Assembly: GCA_934215995.1 (NCBI GenBank)
Contig: CAKQBC010000175.1
Coordinates: forward strand, 1 to 5,587
Length of the DNA: 5,587 nt
DNA from: an uncultured Bacillus sp.
GTDB taxonomy: Bacteria > Bacillota > Bacilli > Bacillales > DSM-1321
Direction of reading: 5' to 3'
The translations under genes were made by a program, and so were the position numbers. Under the pieces are notes generated by a model, which worked only from the letters and a program-made list of their open reading frames with translations, searched no databases and was not told the DNA's origin. Of this stretch, positions 1-5,587 are shown one piece after another. Numbering within the stretch: the first letter of the stretch is position 1; the number at the start of each line of letters is the position of its first letter.

Positions 1-768
<768 letters not shown>

Positions 769-771
769 GCA

Positions 772-1749
772 ATGGCTCAAATGACGATGATCCAGGCAAT
801 CACAGATGCGCTGCGCACTGAAATGCGCAACGATGAAAAAGTACTTGTATTTGGTGAAGATGTCGGTAAAAACGGAGGGGTATTCCGTGCGACTGAAGGT
901 CTTCAAGAGGAATTCGGGGAAGAACGCGTATTCGATACGCCGCTGGCGGAATCGGGCATTGGCGGTTTAGCAATCGGGCTTGGGCTGCAAGGTTTCCGTC
1001 CGGTACCGGAAATCCAATTCTTCGGCTTCTTGTATGAAGTGATGGACAGCGTCAGCGGACAAATGGCCCGTATGCGCTATCGTTCAGGCGGTAGATTCCA
1101 CTCGCCGATTACGATTCGTTCGCCATTTGGAGGCGGTGTACATACACCTGAAATGCACGCCGACAGCTTAGAAGGCTTAGTGGCACAACAGCCAGGGCTA
1201 AAAGTGGTCATTCCTTCAACTCCTTATGATGCAAAAGGCTTGTTGATTTCGGCAATCAGGGATAATGATCCTGTCATTTTCCTTGAACATATGAAACTGT
1301 ACCGCTCCTTCCGCCAGGAAGTGCCGGAAGGGGAGTATACGATTCCACTCGGCAAAGCTGACATCAAACGCGAAGGAAGCGACCTGACAATTATCGCTTA
1401 TGGGGCGATGGTACAGGAATCCCTTAAAGCGGCAGAAGAACTGGAGAAAAACAATGTCTCTGCTGAAGTAATTGACTTGCGTTCGATTGCGCCGCTTGAT
1501 ATTGAAACAATCATTGCTTCTGTAGAGAAAACAGGAAGGGCAATGGTTGTGCAGGAAGCGCAAAAATCGGCAGGAATCGCAGCCAGCGTAGTCGCGGAGA
1601 TCAATGACCGCGCTATCTTGAGCCTGGAAGCGCCAGTATTGAGGGTTGCTGCAGCGGATACAGTTTTCCCATTCTCGCAGGCTGAACAAGTGTGGCTTCC
1701 AAACTATAAGGATATTTTGGAAACGGCAAATAAAATCTTGAACTTTTAA
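772..1749 (+). CDS. pdhB: Pyruvate dehydrogenase E1 component, beta subunit
   Basis: This is the beta half of the alpha2beta2 E1 enzyme. It completes the thiamine diphosphate site and contacts the peripheral-subunit-binding domain of E2. At 325 residues it matches the length of Bacillus PdhB. The N-terminal half is the pyrimidine-binding transketolase fold. It contains FGEDVG (residues 27-32), the DTPLAESG segment whose Glu60 is the conserved glutamate that activates the cofactor, and [12 protein letters not shown], whose His129 should be the active-site histidine numbered 128 in the Geobacillus enzyme once Met is removed. The C-terminal transketolase domain starts near residue 190 and includes the AYGAMV and [10 protein letters not shown] segments. 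The ATG at 772 is chosen because homologues start [10 protein letters not shown] and an AAGGAG (754-759) precedes it by about 12 nt. No defects are seen. It is clearly co-transcribed with pdhA, and a 94-bp gap follows before pdhC. Confidence 0.98.
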   Translation: MAQMTMIQAITDALRTEMRNDEKVLVFGEDVGKNGGVFRATEGLQEEFGEERVFDTPLAESGIGGLAIGLGLQGFRPVPEIQFFGFLYEVMDSVSGQMARMRYRSGGRFHSPITIRSPFGGGVHTPEMHADSLEGLVAQQPGLKVVIPSTPYDAKGLLISAIRDNDPVIFLEHMKLYRSFRQEVPEGEYTIPLGKADIKREGSDLTIIAYGAMVQESLKAAEELEKNNVSAEVIDLRSIAPLDIETIIASVEKTGRAMVVQEAQKSAGIAASVVAEINDRAILSLEAPVLRVAAADTVFPFSQAEQVWLPNYKDILETANKILNF

Positions 1750-1755
1750 TGGATT

Positions 1756-1789
1756 GTGGCCGTTATCCCCAAATCGGGATGGCGGCTGC
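1756..1789 (+). other. Stem-loop in the pdhB-pdhC intercistronic gap
   Basis: The left arm GCCGTTATCCC (1759-1769) pairs with GGGATGGCGGC (1776-1786) over 11 positions, two of them G.U, around a 6-nt CAAATC loop. Three more pairs, two of them G.U, can extend the base to 1756/1789. The following bases, TGCGGCTTAATCTT, have no T-run, so it does not look like an intrinsic terminator. By inference it may mark an RNA processing or stability site that lets the pdhCD segment accumulate separately from pdhAB. The pairing is visible, but the role is not shown. Confidence 0.5.
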
Positions 1790-1827
1790 GGCTTAATCTT
1801 AAGATAATAAAGAAAATTCCTTAAATT

Positions 1828-1846
1828 AGAGGAGGTAAAGAACGTG
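1828..1846 (+). promoter_or_regulatory. Ribosome binding site and GTG start of pdhC
   Basis: AGAGGAGGT (1828-1836, core GGAGG at 1831-1835) sits 8 nt before the GTG at 1844. This near-perfect Shine-Dalgarno fixes a GTG start. The encoded N-terminus (Met)[12 protein letters not shown] aligns with the known E2 start, and no in-frame ATG lies close by. Confidence 0.85.
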
Positions 1847-3193
1847 TCTTTTAAATTTAAATTGCCTGATATCGGTGAAGGTATCCATGAAGGCGAAATT
1901 GTTAAATGGTTCGTTAAGCCAGGTGACAAGGTAGAAGAAGATGATTTGCTATGTGAAGTTCAAAACGATAAATCAGTGGTGGAGATTCCATCCCCAGTTA
2001 AAGGTACTGTAGAAGAGGTATTGGTGGACGAGGGTACAGTCGCTGTTGTCGGTGATGTACTTGTAACATTTGATGCCCCAGGCTATGAAAATCTTTCTTT
2101 CAAGGGAGATAGCGAAGAGGGAGACAGCAAAACCGAATCCCAGGCTCAAACTGGAACTGGCGAGGCAGGACAAGAGGCCGATAAAGCCCAGGTGAAAGGC
2201 GAGCAGGGCGAAAAGGAAGCGACCGGAGCGGGCACTAAGGAAGAAACAGACGCTGCTTCTTCATCCAAGCGCGTCATCGCTATGCCTTCTGTGCGTAAAT
2301 ATGCACGTGACAAAGGCGTTGATATTTCCAAAGTTACAGGCAGCGGAGACAATGGCCGCGTGCTGAAAACAGATATTGATGCATTCGCAAGCGGAGGCAG
2401 CCAAGCTGAGGCTGAAGCTGGCAAAGCGGAAACCAAAGAAGAGTCCAAAGCAGCTGCAAAACCTGCTTCCGTTTCAGTGCCTGAAGGAAGCTATCCAGAA
2501 ACTAGAACAAAAATGAGCGGCATACGCAAGGCTATCGCCAAAGCTATGGTAAACTCAAAACATACAGCACCGCATGTTACGCTTATGGATGAAATCGATG
2601 TTACCAAATTGGTTGCCCACAGAAAGAAATTCAAGGAAATTGCAGCCCAAAAAGGAATCAAGCTGACATTCCTGCCGTATGTGGTGAAAGCCTTGACAAG
2701 CACGCTGCGTGAATACCCGGCGCTGAATACATCAATTGATGATGAAACGAGCGAGATTATCCAGAAACACTATTACAATATCGGAATTGCGGCTGACACA
2801 GAAAAAGGGTTGCTCGTTCCTGTAGTGAAAGATGCCGACCGCAAGTCTATGTTTGCAATTTCCAATGAAATCAATGAATTGGCAGAAAAAGCACGTGACG
2901 GCAAATTGTCTGCTGCTGAAATGAAAGGTGCGTCATGCACAATCTCCAATATCGGTTCTGCAGGCGGCCAATGGTTCACACCGCTAATCAATCATCCGGA
3001 AGTTGCTATTCTGGGCATCGGCAGAATTGCAGAAAAAGCAATCGTCCGCAACGGAGAAATCGTTGCAGCGCCAGTATTGGCACTTTCTTTAAGTTTCGAC
3101 CACCGTATCATTGATGGTGCTACAGCACAAAACGCTTTAAATCATATTAAGCGACTATTGAATGATCCAGAATTACTATTAATGGAGGGGTAA
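1844..3193 (+). CDS. pdhC: Pyruvate dehydrogenase E2, dihydrolipoyllysine-residue acetyltransferase
   Basis: E2 forms the core of the complex (a 60-mer in Gram-positive bacteria) and moves the acetyl group from E1 to CoA on a swinging lipoyl arm. It has 449 residues; the B. subtilis protein is about 442. Domain order: one lipoyl domain at about 1-78, with the modified lysine expected at Lys43 in [11 protein letters not shown]; a flexible linker at about 88-142 rich in Glu, Lys, Gly and Ala; the peripheral-subunit-binding domain at about 144-181 ([14 protein letters not shown] and [13 protein letters not shown]), which binds E1 or E3; a second Ala/Glu/Lys linker at about 182-215; and the acetyltransferase domain at about 220-449. 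The catalytic motif DHRIIDG is present, with His420 and Asp424. The GTG start is preceded by a strong ribosome site. pdhD follows 3 bp after the stop. The single lipoyl domain is normal for Bacillus, unlike the three of E. coli AceF. Confidence 0.98.
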   Translation: MSFKFKLPDIGEGIHEGEIVKWFVKPGDKVEEDDLLCEVQNDKSVVEIPSPVKGTVEEVLVDEGTVAVVGDVLVTFDAPGYENLSFKGDSEEGDSKTESQAQTGTGEAGQEADKAQVKGEQGEKEATGAGTKEETDAASSSKRVIAMPSVRKYARDKGVDISKVTGSGDNGRVLKTDIDAFASGGSQAEAEAGKAETKEESKAAAKPASVSVPEGSYPETRTKMSGIRKAIAKAMVNSKHTAPHVTLMDEIDVTKLVAHRKKFKEIAAQKGIKLTFLPYVVKALTSTLREYPALNTSIDDETSEIIQKHYYNIGIAADTEKGLLVPVVKDADRKSMFAISNEINELAEKARDGKLSAAEMKGASCTISNIGSAGGQWFTPLINHPEVAILGIGRIAEKAIVRNGEIVAAPVLALSLSFDHRIIDGATAQNALNHIKRLLNDPELLLMEG

Positions 3194-3196
3194 GAG

Positions 3197-4606
3197 ATGG
3201 TAGTAGGAGATTTCCCGATTGAAACAGATACTCTTGTCATAGGGGCAGGGCCTGGCGGATACGTGGCTGCAATCAGGGCTGCGCAACTGGGACAAAAGGT
3301 GACAGTTGTAGAGAAAGGCACAGTTGGAGGAGTATGCTTGAATGTCGGCTGTATTCCTTCAAAGGCGCTCATTTCTGCAGGCCACAGATATGACCATGCG
3401 AAAAACTCAAGCGAAATGGGGATCTCTGCTGAAAACGTGACTCTTGATTTTGCTAAAGTGCAGGAGTTCAAAGCAGGTGTTGTCAAAAAATTGACAGGCG
3501 GCGTTGCCGGCCTTCTTAAAGGGAATAAAATAGATACGGTATATGGGGAAGCATATTTTGTTGACGCCAATACAGTACGTGTGATGGATGAGAATTCCGC
3601 ACAGACCTATACATTCAAAAATGCGATTATCGCAACCGGTTCAACTCCGATCGAGATTCCTAATTTCAAGTACGGCAAACGAGTTTTGGATTCCACTGGA
3701 GCACTTAACCTGCAGGAGCTTCCGAAATCGCTTGTTGTGATCGGCGGAGGCGTTATCGGAACCGAGCTGGGCGGAGCATACGCCAACTTCGGTACGGAAG
3801 TGACAATCCTGGAAGGCACTGATGTGATCCTGAACGGATTTGAAAAGCAAATGTCACAGCTTGTCGTCAAGAACCTTAAGAAAAAAGGCGCTAAGATTGT
3901 AACGAAAGCATTGGCAAAAGGCGTGGAAGAGCTGGATGATAAAGTGATCGTTACGTATGAGGCAGATGGGAAAGAAGAGAAAGTTGAAGCTGATTATGTC
4001 CTTGTTTCTGTTGGGCGTAAACCAAATACAAAAGAGATGGGCCTAGAGGAAGTCGGCATTAAGATGACCGATAGAGGCATCATTGAAATCGATAAGCAAT
4101 GCCGCACGAACATAAGCAACATCTATGCGATCGGCGATATTGTTTCAGGCCCGCAATTGGCGCATAAAGCATCTTATGAAGGTAAGATCGCGGCTGAAGC
4201 AATCAGCGGCCATGCTTCTGAAATCGATTATCTTGGAATTCCGGCTGTTGCATTCTCTGAACCAGAGCTTGCAACCGTAGGCTATACAGAAAAGCAAGCG
4301 AAAGAGGAAGGCATTGATATCAAGGCATCCAAATTCCCGTTCGCTGCGAATGGCCGTGCATTATCACTTAACGATGCAGAAGGGTTCATGAAGATCATCA
4401 CAAGAAAAGAAGATGGTTTGGTAATCGGTGCCCAAATCGCTGGGCCAGGCGCTTCTGATATGATCTCTGAGCTTGGATTGGCAATTGAAGCTGGAATGAC
4501 TGCTGAGGATATCGCTATGACCATCCATGCCCACCCTACATTGGGAGAAATTACAATGGAAGCTGCTGAAGTAGCATTGGGAAGTCCTATCCATATCATT
4601 AAATAA
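3197..4606 (+). CDS. pdhD: Dihydrolipoamide dehydrogenase (E3) of the pyruvate dehydrogenase complex
   Basis: This FAD flavoprotein reoxidises the dihydrolipoyl arm of E2 and reduces NAD+. It may also serve other 2-oxo acid dehydrogenases if the strain lacks dedicated copies. It has 469 residues, the usual length. The FAD-binding GAGPGG is at 16-21. The redox disulfide is in [12 protein letters not shown] (Cys47 and Cys52). The NAD-binding Rossmann motif GGGVIG is at 183-188, and AIGDI (311-315) is the second FAD contact. The dimerisation domain ends with HAHPTLGE, where His446 and Glu451 form the catalytic dyad donated across the dimer. The ATG at 3197 is 6 nt after GGAGGGG (3184-3190), which lies inside the end of pdhC. 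The start [16 protein letters not shown] matches Bacillus E3. The motif residue Val186 is Tyr in the B. subtilis protein as I recall it. This is the last gene of the operon; an IS-derived terminator begins 11-20 bp downstream. Confidence 0.98.
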   Translation: MVVGDFPIETDTLVIGAGPGGYVAAIRAAQLGQKVTVVEKGTVGGVCLNVGCIPSKALISAGHRYDHAKNSSEMGISAENVTLDFAKVQEFKAGVVKKLTGGVAGLLKGNKIDTVYGEAYFVDANTVRVMDENSAQTYTFKNAIIATGSTPIEIPNFKYGKRVLDSTGALNLQELPKSLVVIGGGVIGTELGGAYANFGTEVTILEGTDVILNGFEKQMSQLVVKNLKKKGAKIVTKALAKGVEELDDKVIVTYEADGKEEKVEADYVLVSVGRKPNTKEMGLEEVGIKMTDRGIIEIDKQCRTNISNIYAIGDIVSGPQLAHKASYEGKIAAEAISGHASEIDYLGIPAVAFSEPELATVGYTEKQAKEEGIDIKASKFPFAANGRALSLNDAEGFMKIITRKEDGLVIGAQIAGPGASDMISELGLAIEAGMTAEDIAMTIHAHPTLGEITMEAAEVALGSPIHIIK

Positions 4607-4624
4607 GAAACAAGAAATGAATTG

Positions 4625-4670
4625 CCCCTTAAAAGTTAGACACCAATCTAACTTTTAAGGGGTGTTTTTT
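4625..4670 (+). terminator. Rho-independent terminator of pdhABCD, built from the IS left end
   Basis: CCCCTTAAAAGTTAGA (4625-4640) and TCTAACTTTTAAGGGG (4647-4662) are perfect 16-bp inverted repeats around the loop CACCAA, followed by TGTTTTTT (4663-4670). The stem starts 19 nt after the pdhD stop codon, and it is the only strong terminator seen after the operon. The left arm is part of the IS terminal inverted repeat. Such end hairpins are known to shield IS3-type elements from outside transcription, so the operon probably uses one the element brought in. The stem is AT-rich in the middle but long and exact. Confidence 0.85.
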
Positions 4671-4817
4671 ATGGCAAAATTAAAAGACCTGAGCCCGGTA
4701 GAATACCGGATCCAGGTCCTTGAAGCAGCCTGGCAATATATGTCTTACTTTCTTGGGTCAGATCATAGTCCGCGACGGTGCTTTTTTGTTATTTATGACT
4801 CCGGATGCATCGGCTGA
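4671..4817 (+). pseudogene. Transposase OrfB C-terminal fragment, stop codon lost
   Basis: An open frame from ATG 4671 to TGA 4815-4817 gives 48 residues. The first 20 (to 4730), containing LSPVEYR and ending LEAA, look like the end of an IS150-group transposase, normally written xLKGLSPVEYRTQALxAA. In that family translation stops at this point. Here the codon is TGG (4731-4733), so the frame runs on through the right inverted repeat (to 4765) into flanking DNA. The catalytic DDE residues and the OrfA helix-turn-helix are absent. The start ATGGCAAAATT resembles an OrfA start, so the frame may be an OrfA-OrfB fusion across an internal deletion. No function is expected. The stem base AAGGGG lies 8 nt upstream of the ATG, so some translation is not excluded. 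Confidence 0.6.
4686..4718 (+). repeat. Interrupted palindrome inside the transposase remnant
   Basis: GACCTG (4686-4691) pairs with CAGGTC (4713-4718) and CCGGTA (4695-4700) with TACCGG (4704-4709). A 3x3 internal mismatch (AGC against ATC) separates the two stems, and GAA forms the apical loop. It overlaps codons for the conserved SPVEYR, so it may simply be codon-driven. It could also be a decayed RNA hairpin of the IS 3' end. No T-run follows. Confidence 0.45.
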
Positions 4818-4881
4818 TTTTTCATACATTGTCATAATCTATCATATAGTTGTAGGGTATTGTATTTTGATTGGTTTATTC
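4766..4881 (+). other. Unassigned leader region upstream of the small membrane protein gene
   Basis: This stretch lies between the IS right end and the ribosome site of the next gene. It is AT-rich and should hold that gene's promoter, but I find no convincing sigma-A pair: TTGTCA (4829-4834) has no good -10 at 16-18 bp, and CATAAT (4833-4838) has no -35. CATACATT at 4823-4830 equals the sporulation sigma-E -10 consensus CATACAnT, again without a clear -35. CCGCGACGGTGCTTTTTT (4770-4787) ends in a T-run like the last half of a terminator, but its own stem is only 3 bp. Confidence 0.3.
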
Positions 4882-4900
4882 GGGAGGTTAGGATGTAGTG
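4882..4900 (+). promoter_or_regulatory. Ribosome binding site, start-stop codon pair and GTG start
   Basis: GGGAGG (4882-4887) is a strong Shine-Dalgarno. Five nt later comes ATG (4893-4895), followed at once by TAG (4896-4898), whose G opens the GTG start (4898-4900) of the 84-residue frame, 10 nt from the Shine-Dalgarno. The ATG cannot start the gene, so GTG is the chosen start. The adjacent ATG-TAG could trap or recycle ribosomes, which is inference only. Confidence 0.6.
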
Positions 4901-5152
4901 AAGCGTTATATTGTCTTTTTGATGCAATGGATCGTTTGGAGTGGATATACGCTGGCAGAATGGCTGTCCAGGCATGATAAATGGCTGTTTAAGGCAATCA
5001 TGTTTATCCTGTTTTTTCAGTTGGCTATTCTGATAGCGCGAAAGATCCTTAAAACAAAACTTCAGACAGGTGCAGTGACTATGTTGAGCCTTGCCGCTTA
5101 CCTTATTGCCCAGCAAGTGCTGCTTTATGTATTGCCGATCAATCGGTTTTAA
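4898..5152 (+). CDS. Small probable three-helix membrane protein of unknown function
   Basis: I do not recognise this 84-residue protein. It starts at GTG 4898 behind a strong ribosome site and ends at TAA 5150-5152. The sequence is strongly hydrophobic and Trp/Leu/Ile-rich, with three likely membrane segments at about residues 4-23, 29-48 and 58-80. Positive clusters lie between them (Arg25/His26/Lys28 and Arg48/Lys49/Lys52/Lys54), with Lys2/Arg3 at the N-terminus. The inside-positive rule does not give a clear orientation because both connecting loops are basic. There is no signal peptidase site, lipobox or known motif. It is transcribed in the same direction as pdh, but the IS-derived terminator separates it, so it probably has its own promoter in 4766-4881. 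Its stop is 8 bp from the stop of the convergent gene. Hydrophobic pattern, start signal and stop placement support a real gene; conservation is untested. Confidence 0.72.
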   Translation: MKRYIVFLMQWIVWSGYTLAEWLSRHDKWLFKAIMFILFFQLAILIARKILKTKLQTGAVTMLSLAAYLIAQQVLLYVLPINRF

Positions 5153-5160
5153 GAAATTCC

Positions 5161-5583
5161 TTATTTTCTGGGATAAAAATACATGATTCTTTTATTGAAG
5201 AGATGCAGCTCGCCCTTCACTTTTTTTGCGAGGAACTTACAGAATTCGTTAGCCTTCGATTTGTCGCCAAAGCTGGAAAAATGACTCAAGGATATTTGGA
5301 TGTATGAGTGTTTTTCTTCACTGGTTTCCTGGCCGACAGCTACTGCGATGAACTGATAATTCTCTTTATCGGAAGAAAGGTAAAACCAATCGCCTTCAGA
5401 TTCCGGCGCTTCTTTCAATTCATATGGAAAGGCGTATTCTCCGTATTCCCAGTCCAATTGCTCCCCTGTTTTTGATGTGATGCCCTTGTAATAACGGAAG
5501 TATTCCTTCACTTCCTCCAACGTGATTTCCTGAACCGCCGAAGCAGGAACAAGCTTGATGTAAGCACTTTCAGTTATTGGCAT
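5161..5583 (-). CDS. DUF1885-like cytoplasmic protein
   Basis: A 140-residue minus-strand protein runs from ATG (complement of 5581-5583) to TAA (complement of 5161-5163). Its opening, AYIKLVPAS...ITLEEVKEYF.YYK.ITSKTGEQL.W.Y..YAFPYEL, resembles what I remember of the Bacillaceae family DUF1885, small soluble proteins of unknown role, one with a structural-genomics structure from G. stearothermophilus. It has no signal peptide or membrane segment. It is rich in Glu, Lys, Tyr and Phe, consistent with a compact alpha/beta fold, and ends basic (KRIMYFYPRK). Only four bases lie beyond the ATG, so the ribosome site and promoter cannot be seen and an upstream start is possible, although family members begin close to this point. 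It is convergent with the small membrane protein gene, 8 bp between stops, with no terminator outside the coding regions. The family name is from pattern memory, and no function is proposed. Confidence 0.75.
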   Translation of the reverse strand: MPITESAYIKLVPASAVQEITLEEVKEYFRYYKGITSKTGEQLDWEYGEYAFPYELKEAPESEGDWFYLSSDKENYQFIAVAVGQETSEEKHSYIQISLSHFSSFGDKSKANEFCKFLAKKVKGELHLFNKRIMYFYPRK

Positions 5584-5587
5584 ACAG

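Larger units (their letters stand above)
4618..4765 (+). mobile_element. Internally deleted IS3-family (IS150-group-like) insertion sequence relic
   Basis: The two ends form imperfect terminal inverted repeats. The left end, 4618-4642 (TGAATTGCCCC...TTAGACA), matches the reverse complement of 4741-4765 (TGATCTGACCC...TAAGACA) at 18 of 25 positions without gaps. Both resemble the TGAnCTGACCCC-AAAAGTTAGACA ends I associate with Bacillus IS3/IS150-group elements. Between them, 4671-4730 encodes a segment ending in LSPVEYR plus an Ala/Glu-rich tail, which matches the extreme C-terminus of the DDE transposase OrfB of that group. A full element would be about 1.2-1.5 kb, so nearly everything internal is gone. 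It lies in the same orientation as pdh, 11 bp after pdhD. No obvious 3-4 bp target duplication remains (AAA on the left, TAG on the right). It cannot transpose itself; whether it could be mobilised in trans is unknown. The family assignment rests on remembered consensus sequences, not a search. Confidence 0.75.

Noticed and set aside
1803..1808. GATAAT as a -10 for an internal pdhC promoter
   Set aside because: The -10 matches 5 of 6, but the hexamer 17 bp upstream (TGGCGG, 1780-1785) is a poor -35 and lies within the stem-loop arm. A promoter is possible but not supported.
1216..1929. A 237-codon minus-strand open frame opposite pdhB and the pdhC start
   Set aside because: It lies antisense to strongly conserved coding sequence, crosses the intergenic stem-loop, and its Cys/Arg/Phe-rich translation is typical of a shadow frame.
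4770..4787. CCGCGACGGTGCTTTTTT as the original pdh terminator
   Set aside because: Only a 3-bp CCG/CGG stem can form. The arm that would pair with it (GCACCGTCGCGG) is not present before the IS left end, so at most it is an orphan half.
4855..4879. Sigma-B-like GGGTAT (4855-4860) and GTTTAT (4874-4879)
   Set aside because: The two boxes are in the wrong order for a plus-strand promoter, and no GTTT box lies at the right distance upstream of GGGTAT.
4720..4977. An 85-codon plus-strand open frame across the IS right end and the start of the small membrane gene
   Set aside because: It begins at a TTG inside the transposase remnant with no ribosome site, overlaps the better-supported GTG-started gene in another frame, and its composition changes midway.

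Overview
The window comes from a low-to-moderate GC Gram-positive bacterium, almost certainly a member of the Bacillaceae. All four pyruvate dehydrogenase proteins read as very close relatives of the Bacillus subtilis and Geobacillus stearothermophilus PdhABCD subunits. They share the heterodimeric E1 alpha/beta type of that group, strong GGAGG ribosome sites and GTG starts. The gene nearest the right end looks like the Firmicutes family DUF1885. I cannot name the genus.

Positions 1-4606 hold the pdhABCD operon on the plus strand: pdhA (E1 alpha, first ~116 codons cut off by the window edge), pdhB (E1 beta), pdhC (E2, dihydrolipoamide acetyltransferase) and pdhD (E3, dihydrolipoamide dehydrogenase). 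Together they form the complex that converts pyruvate, CoA and NAD+ to acetyl-CoA, CO2 and NADH. pdhA and pdhB are 3 bp apart, and so are pdhC and pdhD. A 94-bp gap with a G.U-containing stem-loop separates pdhB from pdhC, dividing the operon into an E1 pair and an E2/E3 pair. All catalytic motifs that can be checked are intact.

Positions 4607-4897 are not ordinary intergenic DNA. Starting 11 bp after the pdhD stop lies a ~148-bp relic that I read as an internally deleted IS3-family (IS150-group-like) insertion sequence. It has imperfect 25-bp terminal inverted repeats (18/25 matching), the last ~18 codons of the DDE transposase (LSPVEYR motif) and a decayed right end. Its left end carries a perfect 16-bp hairpin followed by TGTTTTTT, which is the only convincing terminator for the pdh operon in the window. 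The relic therefore appears to have become the operon's terminator.

Positions 4898-5152 encode an 84-residue, probable three-helix membrane protein that I do not recognise. Convergent to it, with only 8 bp between the stop codons, is a 140-residue cytoplasmic protein on the minus strand that resembles DUF1885. I see no rRNA, tRNA, CRISPR array, phage gene or defence system, and nothing that looks like a new multi-gene system. The most unusual item is the IS relic serving as the pdh terminator.
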